From Burkholderia ambifaria (lineage in GTDB: Bacteria; Pseudomonadota; Gammaproteobacteria; Burkholderiales; Burkholderiaceae): a DNA stretch of 64,000 bases. Position 1 is the first letter of the stretch, and each line of letters begins with the position of its first letter. The notes below the pieces were generated by a model, which saw nothing but the letters and a program-made list of their open reading frames with translations, had not been told where the DNA came from and ran no database searches. The DNA lies in NCBI RefSeq assembly GCF_001443045.1, contig NZ_LKPJ01000032.1:24365-88364 (forward strand). The letters are read 5' to 3'. Below are positions 1 to 8,970 of the stretch, piece by piece. The position numbers were made by a program, and so were the translations under genes.

Positions 1-1258
1 CGATGCGCTGCGCGGTCGGGATCAGCGAATCGTCGGCGGTCGCGTGCAGGAAGTGCAGCTTCGCGCCGTTCTTCGCGGCCTGACGCAGGCGCGCGGCGAA
101 CAGCGGGTGGTCGCGGCGCAGGAACGAACCGACGACGAACGCGGCATTCACGTTCGACAGGTCGGCGATCGGCATGCCGAGCCACGGTGCACCCTGGACC
201 GGCGCCGAGAAATCCTGCTGACGCAGACGGAAGTCGACGTTCGGCGTCTTCAGTTCGCTGGCGAGCTGCTTCACGAGGAACAGCTCTTCAGCGGTGCTGT
301 GCGCGCTCGCGAGCATCGCCAGCGCGTTCGCGCCGTGATCCGCGGCGATGCCCTTCAGGCCCTTCGCGACATATTCGAGTGCGGTCTGCCAGTCGGTTTC
401 GATCCACTGGCCGCCCTGCTTCAGCATCGGCTTCGTCAGGCGCTCTTCGCTGTTCAGGCCTTCGTACGAGAAACGATCCTTGTCCGAGATCCAGCATTCG
501 TTGATCGCTTCGTTCTCGAACGGCAGCACGCGCATCACGCGGTTGTTCTTCACTTGCACGACGAGGTTCGCGCCGACGGAATCGTGCGGGCTCACCGACT
601 TGCGGCGCGACAGTTCCCACGTACGGGCGCTGTAACGGAACGGCTTGCTGGTCAGCGCGCCGACCGGGCACAGGTCGATCATGTTGCCCGACAGTTCGGA
701 GTCGACCGTCTTGCCGACGAACGTCGTGATTTCCGAGTGCTCGCCACGACCCAGCATGCCGAGCTCCATCACGCCGGCGACTTCCTGGCCGAAGCGGACG
801 CAGCGCGTGCAGTGGATGCAGCGCGACATTTCTTCCATCGAGATCAGCGGGCCCACGTTCTTGTGGAACACCACGCGCTTTTCTTCCGAGTAGCGCGACG
901 ACGACTTGCCGTAGCCGACCGCCAGATCCTGCAGCTGGCATTCGCCGCCCTGATCGCAGATCGGGCAGTCGAGCGGGTGGTTGATGAGGAGGAATTCCAT
1001 CACCGACTGCTGCGCCTTCACGGCCTTGTCGGACTGCGTGCGCACGATCATGCCGGCCGACACGGGCGTCGCGCAGGCAGGCACGGCCTTCGGCATCTTC
1101 TCGACTTCGACGAGACACATCCGGCAGTTGGCCGCAACCGACAGTTTCTTGTGATAGCAGAAGTGAGGAATGTACGTATCCGCCTTGTGCGCAGCCTGGA
1201 TCACCATGCTGCCTTCGGGCACCTCGACCTTCTTGCCGTCTATTTCAAGTTCAACCAT
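1..1258 (-). CDS. nuoG: NADH-quinone oxidoreductase subunit G, N-terminal part (cut by window edge)
   Basis: Largest peripheral-arm subunit of respiratory complex I; it carries electrons through several Fe-S clusters from NADH. About 419 N-terminal residues are in the window and the frame runs off the left edge. A ferredoxin-like [2Fe-2S] domain is at the N-terminus (cysteines in CYHKKLSVAANCRMC, about residues 34-48). The CPICDQGGECQLQ segment and later CIHC/CTRC cysteines of the NuoG type follow, then the start of the molybdopterin-oxidoreductase-like domain. The ATG at 1258 opens the conserved start MVELEIDGKKVEVPEG. It lies 84 nt after nuoF in the same operon. Confidence 0.95.
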   Translation of the reverse strand, partial: MVELEIDGKKVEVPEGSMVIQAAHKADTYIPHFCYHKKLSVAANCRMCLVEVEKMPKAVPACATPVSAGMIVRTQSDKAVKAQQSVMEFLLINHPLDCPICDQGGECQLQDLAVGYGKSSSRYSEEKRVVFHKNVGPLISMEEMSRCIHCTRCVRFGQEVAGVMELGMLGRGEHSEITTFVGKTVDSELSGNMIDLCPVGALTSKPFRYSARTWELSRRKSVSPHDSVGANLVVQVKNNRVMRVLPFENEAINECWISDKDRFSYEGLNSEERLTKPMLKQGGQWIETDWQTALEYVAKGLKGIAADHGANALAMLASAHSTAEELFLVKQLASELKTPNVDFRLRQQDFSAPVQGAPWLGMPIADLSNVNAAFVVGSFLRRDHPLFAARLRQAAKNGAKLHFLHATADDSLIPTAQRI

Positions 1259-1342
1259 GATGGTGAATGGTCCTTAACCTATTTCCGCCCGTTCGCGCCT
1301 TCGCCCGACCGTGCGCTCAAATTCCGCAACCGGTGCTTCGCT

Positions 1343-2653
1343 TCAGGCTGCCGCCGCGTGCGCGTGGCCGCCGACCATGCAGTGCTTGTGCTCGACGTGG
1401 TACGCGAATTCGTCCCAGTAATGCTTGAGCATCCCGCGAACCGGCATCGCCGCCGCATCGCCGAGCGCGCAGATCGTGCGGCCCATGATGTTCTCGGCAA
1501 CCGAGTTCAGCAGGTCCAGATCTTCCTGGCGCCCTTCGCCGTGCTCGATACGATTCACGACGCGATACAGCCAGCCGGTGCCTTCGCGGCACGGCGTGCA
1601 CTGGCCGCACGATTCCTCGTAGTAGAAGTACGACAGGCGCAGCAGCGAACGCACCATGCAGCGCGTCTCGTCCATCACGATCACCGCGCCGGAACCGAGC
1701 ATCGAGCCCGCCTTCGCGATCGCGTCGTAATCGAGATCGGTCTGCATCATGATGTCGCCCGGGATCACCGGCGCCGACGAGCCGCCCGGAATCACGGCCT
1801 TGATCTTGCGACCGCCGCGCATCCCGCCGGCGAGCTCCATCAGCGTCGCGAACGGCGTGCCGAGCGGCACTTCGTAGTTGCCCGGACGCTCGACGTCGCC
1901 CGACACCGAGAAGATCTTCGTGCCACCGTTGTTCGGCTTGCCGATCTCGAGGTAATTCTGCGGCCCGATGGTCAGCAGGAACGGCACCGCGGCGAACGTT
2001 TCGGTGTTGTTGATCGTGGTCGGCTTGCCGTACACGCCGAAGCTCGCCGGGAACGGCGGCTTGAAGCGCGGCTGGCCCTTCTTGCCTTCGAGCGACTCGA
2101 GCAGCGCCGTTTCCTCGCCGCAGATGTACGCGCCGTAACCGTGGTGCGCGTGCAGCTGGAACGAGAATTCCGAGCCCATGATGTTGTCGCCGAGGAAGCC
2201 CGCGGCACGCGCCTCATCAAGCGCGGCTTCGAAGCGTCGATACACTTCGAAGATTTCGCCGTGGATGTAGTTGTAGCCGACGGTGATGCCCATCGCGTAC
2301 GCGCCGATGGCCATGCCTTCGATCAGCGCATGCGGGTTCCAGCGCAGGATGTCGCGATCCTTGAACGTGCCCGGCTCGCCTTCGTCCGAGTTGCAGACGA
2401 GGTACTTCTGCCCCGGGAACTGGCGCGGCATGAAGCTCCACTTCAGGCCGGTCGGGAAGCCCGCACCGCCACGGCCACGCAGGCCCGACGCCTTCACGTC
2501 GGCGATCACCTGCTCCGGCGGAATCTTTTCTTCGAGAATGCGGCGCAGCTGCTTGTAGCCGCCGCGCGCAACGTAATCTTCGAGATGCCAGTTCTCGCCG
2601 TTCAGACCAGCGAGGATCAGCGGTTTGATGTGACGGTCGTGGAGGGACGTCAT
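1343..2653 (-). CDS. nuoF: NADH-quinone oxidoreductase subunit F (FMN/NADH-binding)
   Basis: The 51-kDa-type flavoprotein of complex I: it oxidises NADH via FMN and passes electrons to an Fe-S cluster. 436 aa, the normal length. The glycine-rich NADH site GRGGAGFPTGLKW lies near residue 60 and the 4Fe-4S motif ESCGQCTPCREG near residue 350. Its ATG overlaps the nuoE stop (ATGA), so translation is probably coupled. Part of the nuoABCDEFG order. Confidence 0.97.
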   Translation of the reverse strand: MTSLHDRHIKPLILAGLNGENWHLEDYVARGGYKQLRRILEEKIPPEQVIADVKASGLRGRGGAGFPTGLKWSFMPRQFPGQKYLVCNSDEGEPGTFKDRDILRWNPHALIEGMAIGAYAMGITVGYNYIHGEIFEVYRRFEAALDEARAAGFLGDNIMGSEFSFQLHAHHGYGAYICGEETALLESLEGKKGQPRFKPPFPASFGVYGKPTTINNTETFAAVPFLLTIGPQNYLEIGKPNNGGTKIFSVSGDVERPGNYEVPLGTPFATLMELAGGMRGGRKIKAVIPGGSSAPVIPGDIMMQTDLDYDAIAKAGSMLGSGAVIVMDETRCMVRSLLRLSYFYYEESCGQCTPCREGTGWLYRVVNRIEHGEGRQEDLDLLNSVAENIMGRTICALGDAAAMPVRGMLKHYWDEFAYHVEHKHCMVGGHAHAAAA

Positions 2654-3135
2654 TTCGAAAGCTCCTCAAGCAGCTGGTCGATCTTCTCGCGGCTCATGAA
2701 GCTGCACATTCTGTGATTGTTCACCAGCAGCACCGGCGCATCGCCGCACGAGCCCATGCATTCGCCTTCCTTCAGCGTGAACTTGCCGTCGGGCGTGGTC
2801 TCGCCGAAGCCGATGCCCAGCTTCTGTTTCAGGTAGTCGGCCGTCGCCTCGGCGCCGCCGTGCGGACCGAGCTGGCACGGGAGGTTCGTGCAGAGCGTGA
2901 TCTTGTGCTTGCCGACCGGTTTGAGCTCGTACATCGTGTAGAACGTCGCGACTTCCTGCACGGCGACGGCCGGCATGCCGAGATAGTCCGCAACGAACTG
3001 CATCAGTTCGGGCGACAGCCAGCCGTGCTCTTCCTGAGCAACGGCCAACGCCGACATCACGGCGGACTGTTTCTGATCGGCGGGATACTTCGTCAACGCT
3101 CGATCGATTTCCTTCAGGCCTTCAGCTGAGATCAT
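2650..3135 (-). CDS. nuoE: NADH-quinone oxidoreductase subunit E
   Basis: The 24-kDa-type [2Fe-2S] thioredoxin-fold subunit that forms the NADH dehydrogenase module with NuoF and NuoG. 161 aa from the ATG at 3135 (MISAEGLKEID). Cluster cysteines are visible in CTNLPCQLGPHGG and CMGSCGDAPV. A TTG at 3156 in frame would add seven residues, but its spacing from GGTAGGA is too short, whereas the ATG has a GAAAGAG stretch upstream, so the ATG is preferred. It overlaps nuoF by ATGA. About 180 nt separate it from nuoD, with no gene seen there. Confidence 0.95.
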   Translation of the reverse strand: MISAEGLKEIDRALTKYPADQKQSAVMSALAVAQEEHGWLSPELMQFVADYLGMPAVAVQEVATFYTMYELKPVGKHKITLCTNLPCQLGPHGGAEATADYLKQKLGIGFGETTPDGKFTLKEGECMGSCGDAPVLLVNNHRMCSFMSREKIDQLLEELSK

Positions 3136-3315
3136 TTTCAGACACGACTCTTTCAATTCCTACCGAACGAACAACCTGCCGCACTGCTGTGCATGGACGG
3201 CAGACCTGGCGCTCACTGTTGACAGCTTGCGAAGCCGCGCCGGTTCAGCGCATACCGCATGTGACTTCGCGTGTGACTGACTGCTCGCCGCCCGCTTGCG
3301 CAGGCGGCGCAACCA

Positions 3316-4569
3316 TTAGCGATCGATTTCGCCGAACACGATGTCCTGCGTACCGATGATCGTGACGGCGTCGGCAATCATGTGACCGCGCGCCATTTCG
3401 TCGAGCGACGCGAGGTGCGCGAAGCCCGGTGCGCGGATCTTGAGGCGATACGGCTTGTTGGCACCATCCGACACGAGATAGATACCGAATTCGCCCTTCG
3501 GATGCTCGACTGCTGCGTACGCTTCGCCTTCCGGCACGTGAAAACCTTCGGTGAAGAGCTTGAAGTGGTGAATCAAGTCTTCCATGTTGGTCTTCATGCC
3601 GACGCGCGACGGCGGCGCAACCTTGTGATTGTCGGTCATCACAGGGCCCTGATTCTTGCGGAGCCACTCAATACACTGTTTCGCGATACGGACCGACTGG
3701 CGCATTTCTTCGACGCGCACCAGATAGCGGTCGTAGCAATCGCCGTTCACGCCGACCGGCACGTCGAAATCCATGCGATCGTACACTTCGTACGGCTGCT
3801 TCTTGCGTAGGTCCCAGGCGATGCCCGAGCCGCGCAGCATCGGGCCTGTGAGGCCCATCTGCAGCGCACGTTCCGGGCTGACGACGCCGATCCCGACCAG
3901 ACGCTGCTTCCAGATCCGATTGTCGGTGAGCAGCGTTTCGTATTCGTCGACGCACTTCGGGAAGCGCGTGAAGAAGTCGTCGATGAAGTCGAGCACCGAG
4001 CCGCTGCGCGCTTCGTTCATCTTCGCGAGCGCCTTCTCGTTGCGGATCTTCGACGCCTTGTATTGCGGCATTGCGTCAGGCAGGTCGCGATAGACGCCGC
4101 CCGGACGGTAGTACGCCGCGTGCATCCGGGCACCGGACACCGCTTCGTACACGTCCATCAGGTCTTCGCGCTCGCGGAATGCATACAGGAACACCGCCAT
4201 CGCACCGACGTCGAGTGCGTGCGCGCCGATCCACATCAGGTGGTTCAGCACGCGCGTGACCTCGTCGAACAGCACGCGGATGTACTGCGCGCGCTCCGGC
4301 ACTTCGATGCCGAGCAGCTTTTCGATCGCGAGCACGTAGCCGTGCTCGTTGACCATCATCGACACGTAGTCGAGACGGTCCATGTACGGCACGGACTGGA
4401 TGAACGTTTTGGATTCCGCGAGCTTTTCCGTCGCGCGGTGCAGCAGGCCGATGTGCGGATCGGCACGCTGGATGACTTCGCCGTCGAGCTCGAGCACGAG
4501 GCGCAGCACACCGTGCGCTGCCGGGTGCTGCGGGCCGAAGTTGAGCGTGTAGTTCTTGATTTCTGCCAT
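3316..4569 (-). CDS. nuoD: NADH-quinone oxidoreductase subunit D
   Basis: The 49-kDa-type subunit of complex I, related to the [NiFe]-hydrogenase large subunit, contributing to the quinone-binding cavity with NuoB. 417 aa, usual length. It starts MAEIKNYTLNFGPQHPAAHGVLR, and the conserved FGPQHPAAHG motif near the N-terminus and the C-terminal GEIDR are intact. It follows nuoC by 9 nt and is a separate gene here, unlike the fused nuoCD of enterobacteria. Confidence 0.97.
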   Translation of the reverse strand: MAEIKNYTLNFGPQHPAAHGVLRLVLELDGEVIQRADPHIGLLHRATEKLAESKTFIQSVPYMDRLDYVSMMVNEHGYVLAIEKLLGIEVPERAQYIRVLFDEVTRVLNHLMWIGAHALDVGAMAVFLYAFREREDLMDVYEAVSGARMHAAYYRPGGVYRDLPDAMPQYKASKIRNEKALAKMNEARSGSVLDFIDDFFTRFPKCVDEYETLLTDNRIWKQRLVGIGVVSPERALQMGLTGPMLRGSGIAWDLRKKQPYEVYDRMDFDVPVGVNGDCYDRYLVRVEEMRQSVRIAKQCIEWLRKNQGPVMTDNHKVAPPSRVGMKTNMEDLIHHFKLFTEGFHVPEGEAYAAVEHPKGEFGIYLVSDGANKPYRLKIRAPGFAHLASLDEMARGHMIADAVTIIGTQDIVFGEIDR

Positions 4570-4578
4570 GACGCCCCC

Positions 4579-5181
4579 TTAATGTTTCAGACCGCCATAG
4601 CGATCCTCGCGGATCACGCGCGGCGTGATTTCGCGCGGCTCGATCGTCACCGGCTGGTACACGACCCGCTTCTCTTCCGGGTCGTAACGCATTTCGACAT
4701 AGCCCGACACCGGGAAGTCCTTGCGGAACGGGTGACCGATGAAGCCGTAGTCGGTGAGGATGCGGCGCAGGTCGGGGTGGCCTTCGAACACGATGCCGTA
4801 CAGGTCGAACGCTTCGCGCTCGTACCAGTTTGCGGAGGTCCAGATATCGACCAGCGATGCCACGATCGGCAGGTCGTCGTCCGGCGCGAATGCGCGCAGG
4901 CGCAAGCGCCAGTTGTTCGTGACCGACAACAGGTGCGACACGGCCGCGAAACGCGGGCCGTCGTAGGCGCCGTCGCCGAAGGTCTGGTAGTCGACGCCGC
5001 ACAGGTCGATCAGCTGCTCGAAACGGAGCTTCGGATCGTCTCGCAGTGTCTTTGCGACTTCGAGGTAATCGCTCGCCTTCACGACGAGCGTCAGTTCACC
5101 GATCGCTTCGGTGAGGCTCACCACGCGCGCGCCGAGCGCGGCTTCGAGGTTTGCCTTGAGGGTCTCGATTTTGCTTGCCAT
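4579..5181 (-). CDS. nuoC: NADH-quinone oxidoreductase subunit C
   Basis: The 30-kDa-type peripheral subunit of complex I. 200 aa, matching the separate NuoC of beta-proteobacteria. The family signature around WYEREAFDLYGIVFEGHPDLRR (two stretches near residues 118-140) is intact, as is the C-terminal basic tail. It lies between nuoB (21 nt) and nuoD (9 nt). Confidence 0.96.
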   Translation of the reverse strand: MASKIETLKANLEAALGARVVSLTEAIGELTLVVKASDYLEVAKTLRDDPKLRFEQLIDLCGVDYQTFGDGAYDGPRFAAVSHLLSVTNNWRLRLRAFAPDDDLPIVASLVDIWTSANWYEREAFDLYGIVFEGHPDLRRILTDYGFIGHPFRKDFPVSGYVEMRYDPEEKRVVYQPVTIEPREITPRVIREDRYGGLKH

Positions 5182-5202
5182 ATTGAGGGGACGCTCGGGG
5201 CT

Positions 5203-5682
5203 TTATTGACGGGCGATGGTGTTGGTGCGGCGGATCTTCGCCTGAAGCTGGATCACGCCGTAGACCAGCGCCTCGGCCGTGGGCGGACAGCCCGGCACGT
5301 AGACGTCGACCGGCACGATCCGGTCGCAGCCGCGGACCACCGAGTACGAGTAGTGGTAGTAGCCACCACCATTCGCGCACGACCCCATCGAGATCACCCA
5401 GCGCGGCTCGGCCATCTGGTCGTACACGCGGCGCAGCGCGGGCGCCATCTTGTTGCACAGCGTGCCGGCGACGATCATCACGTCCGACTGACGCGGGCTC
5501 GGGCGGAACACGACCCCGAACCGGTCCAGGTCATAGCGGGCCGCGCCCGCATGCATCATCTCGACGGCGCAACACGCGAGCCCGAACGTCATCGGCCACA
5601 GCGAGCCGGTACGCGTCCAGTTGATCAGCTTGTCAGCCGTCGTGGTGACAAACCCTTCCTTCAAGACCCCTTCGATACTCAT
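5203..5682 (-). CDS. nuoB: NADH-quinone oxidoreductase subunit B
   Basis: Carries cluster N2, the last Fe-S cluster before quinone. 159 aa from the ATG at 5682 (MSIEGVLKEGF), preceded by GGAGTGGAAAG on the minus strand. An upstream start at 5724 would add 14 atypical residues and is not preferred. The adjacent cysteines of the CCAVEMMH motif and the later PGCPPTAEAL motif for the 4Fe-4S cluster are present. Confidence 0.96.
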   Translation of the reverse strand: MSIEGVLKEGFVTTTADKLINWTRTGSLWPMTFGLACCAVEMMHAGAARYDLDRFGVVFRPSPRQSDVMIVAGTLCNKMAPALRRVYDQMAEPRWVISMGSCANGGGYYHYSYSVVRGCDRIVPVDVYVPGCPPTAEALVYGVIQLQAKIRRTNTIARQ

Positions 5683-5744
5683 TTGCTTTCCACTCCAGAC
5701 GAGCGACCGAGCGTGGCCGCCCATGCAAACCGGCGATTAACCCA

Positions 5745-6104
5745 TCACTCCCAGTCGAGGCCGCCTTTCTTCCAGATATAGGCAAAGCCCAACAGGAATT
5801 CGAGCAGAAAAATCATCATTGCGATGAAACCCGGCCAGCCGATGTCGCGGAGCGCGACGCCCCACGGAAACAGGAATGCGGTTTCGAGATCGAAGATGAT
5901 GAACAGGATGGCGACGAGGTAGTACCGGACGTCGAATTTCATCCGGGCGTCTTCAAAGGCTTCGAAGCCACACTCGTACGGTGCGTTCTTCTCGACGTCC
6001 GGCTTGTTGGGACCAAGGAGCTTGCCGATGCTGACCAGCGCTATACCTAAACCAGTGCCCACGAGGAGGAACAACAAGACGGGGTAATAGGCTGCGAGGT
6101 TCAA
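5745..6104 (-). CDS. nuoA: NADH-quinone oxidoreductase subunit A
   Basis: Small membrane subunit of complex I with three hydrophobic helices; first gene of the nuo operon here. 119 aa. The only sensible start is TTG at 6104, with AGAGGA five bases upstream; no ATG is available before the conserved first helix. The loop motif [10 protein letters not shown] is intact. The 6105-6217 leader contains two inverted repeats (TGCGAT/ATCGCA at 6179-6199 and TTCCG-C-GGAA-like at 6149-6159) but no clear -35/-10 pair, so nuo may depend partly on transcription from upstream. Confidence 0.94.
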
Positions 6105-6217
6105 GGCAATCCTCTATCGGTTGGTTCTGAGCGTCCGGAGAATACCACTTCCGGCGGAAGGAATCATTTCGGAGTGCCTGCGATCACAAGACAATCGCAA
6201 GACACACCCCACAAATG

Positions 6218-6249
6218 AAAAATGCCAGCCACTAGAAGCGGCTGGCATT
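6218..6249 (-). terminator. Rho-independent terminator after tRNA-Leu
   Basis: A 10-bp perfect stem (6221-6230 with 6240-6249) with a 9-nt loop, followed on the minus strand by a T-rich stretch. It lies 10 nt beyond the tRNA 3' end and should separate the secG/tRNA transcript from nuo, unless read through. Confidence 0.8.
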
Positions 6250-6258
6250 GAGTAACTT

Positions 6259-6343
6259 TGGTGCCGACGGCGAGACTCGAACTCGCACAGCTTTCGCCAC
6301 TACCCCCTCAAGATAGCGTGTCTACCAATTTCACCACGTCGGC
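6259..6343 (-). tRNA. tRNA-Leu (anticodon GAG)
   Basis: An 85-nt tRNA with encoded CCA. The acceptor stem is GCCGACG/CGUCGGC. The anticodon stem CUAUC/GGUAG holds the loop UUGAGGG, so the anticodon is GAG. A variable arm and GUUCGAGUC T-arm are present. Position between secG and nuoA is typical of beta-proteobacteria. Confidence 0.96.
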
Positions 6344-6399
6344 ACTGCATGCAACTCGGGTTGTACTGCTCGTTTCCCGCGAATCGCTTCAAGAATTAA

Positions 6400-6428
6400 A
6401 TTCTAACCCGAGTTCCAGATTTGTTCAA
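6400..6428 (-). promoter_or_regulatory. Sigma-70-type promoter for tRNA-Leu
   Basis: On the minus strand TTGAAC, a 17-bp spacer and TAGAAT lie about 57 nt before the tRNA. The -10 overlaps one arm of a 10-bp inverted repeat (6353-6362 with 6405-6414), so the leader could fold onto the promoter-proximal end. This allows the tRNA to be made independently of tpiA-secG. Confidence 0.65.
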
Positions 6429-6454
6429 CGCACAAACGCAAAAATTTTAACTTT

Positions 6455-6832
6455 TTATTTCGGGACGTCCTGGCCCGGCGCGCTCGCAGCCGAACCCGCG
6501 GCAGCGGACGCCGCGACGGCCGGCGCCGACGCTGCGGGCGCCGATGCCGGCGCGGTCGCTGCCGCGCCGAGCACACCTGCCGACGGCGTCGACTTGTACG
6601 AACCGAGGTACGTCAGCGCGAGCGTCGCGACGAAGAAAATCGTCGCGAGAATGCCCGTCGTGCGCGACAGGAAGTTCGCGGAGCCCGTCGCGCCGAACAG
6701 GCTGCCTGACGCGCCGCTGCCGAATGCGGCGCCCATGTCGGCACCCTTGCCGTGCTGCAGCAGCACGAGCCCGATCACACCAAGTGCAGACAGCACCTGC
6801 ACGACAATAATCAGCGTCTTGAATAACAGCAT
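6455..6832 (-). CDS. secG: Preprotein translocase subunit SecG
   Basis: Auxiliary membrane subunit of the SecYEG translocon. 125 aa from the ATG at 6832 (MLLFKTLIIVVQVL), with GGGTGGG just upstream; a GTG at 6841 could add three residues. Two membrane segments flank a loop with HGKGADMGAAFGSGASGS, the SecG signature, and an Ala/Pro-rich C-terminal tail follows. Downstream of tpiA in the same direction. Confidence 0.94.
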   Translation of the reverse strand: MLLFKTLIIVVQVLSALGVIGLVLLQHGKGADMGAAFGSGASGSLFGATGSANFLSRTTGILATIFFVATLALTYLGSYKSTPSAGVLGAAATAPASAPAASAPAVAASAAAGSAASAPGQDVPK

Positions 6833-6905
6833 CACACCCACCCGATTGGATCAGGCGATCCGGACCGACCGGCCGCCATCATGGTTCAATTCGATCCCGG
6901 ACCGC

Positions 6906-7661
6906 TCAACGTGCGGCCCGGCAGATCGCCAGGAAATCTTCCGCCTTCAGCGACGCGCCGCCGATCAGGCCGCCATCGATGTCCGGCTGCGCGAACAGCT
7001 CTTCCGCGTTGTCCGGCTTCACGCTGCCGCCGTACAGCACCGATACGTTCTCCGCCCCCTTAGACGCGAGACGCGCACGCAGGAACGCGTGCACATCCTG
7101 CGCCTGCGCCGACGTCGCGCTCTTGCCCGTGCCGATCGCCCAGACCGGCTCGTACGCGACAACGATGCGTGCCGCTTCGTCAGCCGTCAGCACGGCCAGC
7201 ACGGCGTCGAGCTGCGCACCGACCACCCGCTCGGTCGAGCCCGCTTCGCGCTCGTCGAGCGTCTCGCCGACGCACACGACGGGCGTGAGGCCAGCCGCGA
7301 GCGCGCGTTGCGCTTTCGCAGCGACGGTCTCGTTGCGCTCGCCGTGATATGCGCGACGCTCCGAGTGACCGACGATCGCATAGTGCGCGCCGAATTCCGC
7401 CACCATCGCGGCCGCGACTTCGCCGGTGAACGCGCCCTGCTCGTGCGCGGACACGTCCTGCGCGCCGAACACGACACGGCTGCCGCCGAGCTGCGCCTGA
7501 ACCTGCGCGAGGTACGGGAACGGCACGCACACGCCGATCGACGTTTCAGCCGCCACCGCGCCCGCGCCCTGCACCACTTCGTTCAGCAACGCCTGGTTGC
7601 CGGCCAGCCGGCCGTGCATCTTCCAGTTGCCGATCACTCGCTTTGTTCGTTGTTTCGACAT
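6906..7661 (-). CDS. tpiA: Triosephosphate isomerase
   Basis: Interconverts dihydroxyacetone phosphate and glyceraldehyde 3-phosphate in glycolysis. 251 aa, standard TIM barrel length. The active-site Lys is in VIGNWKMHG near the N-terminus. The catalytic His is in AIVGHSERR and the catalytic Glu in VAYEPVWAIGTGK. The phosphate-binding end YGGSV and GGASL is present. Confidence 0.97.
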   Translation of the reverse strand: MSKQRTKRVIGNWKMHGRLAGNQALLNEVVQGAGAVAAETSIGVCVPFPYLAQVQAQLGGSRVVFGAQDVSAHEQGAFTGEVAAAMVAEFGAHYAIVGHSERRAYHGERNETVAAKAQRALAAGLTPVVCVGETLDEREAGSTERVVGAQLDAVLAVLTADEAARIVVAYEPVWAIGTGKSATSAQAQDVHAFLRARLASKGAENVSVLYGGSVKPDNAEELFAQPDIDGGLIGGASLKAEDFLAICRAAR

Positions 7662-7802
7662 CGTGTCTGTCTCGTCACTATCTTGTCATTGACGCACCGA
7701 AAACCGGCCGTCAGGTTGGATCTGGCGAAGCAAACCCGCGATTTTACTGCGCGCGGCTTGAACCGGTCAAACCGCGCATGTCAAGCCCGGCCGCACGGAC
7801 CG

Positions 7803-8822
7803 TCAGGCGGTCGTACCCCAATCGAGCACGATCTTGCCGATGTGCTCGCCGCTTTCCATCAGCGCATGTGCCTGAGCGGCGTCGCCGGCCGGCAGCACGC
7901 GGTAGATGACGGGCTTGATGCGGCCGTCCGCGAGCAGCGGCCACACGCGCGCCTTCAGCTGCGCGGCGATGCGCGCCTTGAACTCGACCGGACGCGGACG
8001 CAGCGTCGAGCCTGTCACCGTCAGCCTGCGGCGCAGGATCTCGTTCAGGTTGACCTCGGCCTTCGCGCCGCCGAGCAGCGCGATCAGCACGAGACGGCCG
8101 CCATCCGCCAGGGCGGACAGTTCGCGCGGCACGTACGAGCCCGCAACCATGTCGAGGATCACGTCGACACCGCGATCGTGCGTCAGCGACTTGACGACCT
8201 CGACGAAGTCCTCGGTCTTGTAGTTGATTGCACGCTCGGCACCAAGTGCCTCGCATGCGCGGCATTTGTCGGCACTCCCTGCCGTCGCGAACACGCGAAA
8301 ACCGAGCGCGTGAGCGATCTGAATCGCCGTCACGCCGATCCCGCTCGAGCCACCCTGCACGAGCAGCGTTTCCTGCTCGCCACCCTCGCCCGCGCCGAGC
8401 AACGCACGGTCAAACACGTTACTCCATACGGTGAAGAACGTTTCGGGCAACGACGCAGCTTCGATGTCGGTCAGCCCATCGGGCACCGGCAGGCATTGCG
8501 GCAGCGGCGCGACTGCATATTCCGCGTAGCCGCCGCCCGCGAGCAAGGCGCAGACGCGATCGCCGAGTTTCAGGCCGAACGGGTTAAGCGCGGCATCCGA
8601 CAGGTCGCCGCCGACGATCTCGCCCGCGACCTCGAGGCCCGGCAGATCGGAAGCGCCCGGCGGCGGCGCATACGCGCCCTTGCGCTGGAAGACGTCCGGC
8701 CGGTTCACGCCGGAAGCCGCCACCTTGATCAGCACTTCGCCGCGCTTCGGCTCGGGGCGCGGACGCTCCGCGAGCTTCAGCACGTCGGGGGCGCCGAATT
8801 CGGTGATTTCGATGGCTTTCAT
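7803..8822 (-). CDS. NAD(P)H quinone oxidoreductase, zinc-independent MDR (PIG3-like)
   Basis: Medium-chain dehydrogenase/reductase of the quinone oxidoreductase branch; probably reduces quinones with NADPH. 339 aa with an intact N-terminal GroES-like domain (MKAIEITEFGAPDVLKL) and a Rossmann domain with GGSSGIGVTAIQ. The structural-zinc cysteine cluster is absent. It precedes tpiA by 140 nt. An 11-base C run lies in its leader, 24 nt before the ATG. Substrate not inferable. Confidence 0.88.
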   Translation of the reverse strand: MKAIEITEFGAPDVLKLAERPRPEPKRGEVLIKVAASGVNRPDVFQRKGAYAPPPGASDLPGLEVAGEIVGGDLSDAALNPFGLKLGDRVCALLAGGGYAEYAVAPLPQCLPVPDGLTDIEAASLPETFFTVWSNVFDRALLGAGEGGEQETLLVQGGSSGIGVTAIQIAHALGFRVFATAGSADKCRACEALGAERAINYKTEDFVEVVKSLTHDRGVDVILDMVAGSYVPRELSALADGGRLVLIALLGGAKAEVNLNEILRRRLTVTGSTLRPRPVEFKARIAAQLKARVWPLLADGRIKPVIYRVLPAGDAAQAHALMESGEHIGKIVLDWGTTA

Positions 8823-8846
8823 GGTGGTCGCTCCAGGATCGGAATC

Positions 8847-8881
8847 GGGGGGGGGGGCGCACCCGTGTGCGACACGGGTGC
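8847..8881 (-). repeat. Poly-G/C tract (11 nt) beside a 10-bp hairpin in the quinone reductase leader
   Basis: Plus strand has 11 consecutive G (8847-8857), followed by a perfect 10-bp inverted repeat with a 3-nt loop (8859-8868 with 8872-8881). On the transcript of the oxidoreductase gene the hairpin comes first and the C run follows, ahead of a GGAG ribosome site. Long homopolymers like this are prone to slippage. Confidence 0.8.
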
Positions 8882-8918
8882 CTCGCCGGCGCTGCTGCGC
8901 CGCACAACGATGCTACAG

Positions 8919-8955
8919 AAAAAACGGCCGGCGCGCTTTCGCACTGCCGGCCGTT
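8919..8955 (-). terminator. Rho-independent terminator of pnp
   Basis: A 10-bp stem (8923-8932 with 8946-8955, AACGGCCGGC and its complement) with a 13-nt loop, followed on the minus strand by six T. It lies 15 nt after the pnp stop. Confidence 0.9.
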
Positions 8956-8970
8956 CTCACACCTGCCCGC

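Noticed and set aside
44..2716. Long plus-strand open frame opposite nuoF and nuoG
   Set aside because: Arg/His/Ala-rich translation typical of antisense frames in GC-rich DNA; the minus strand holds clear complex I genes.
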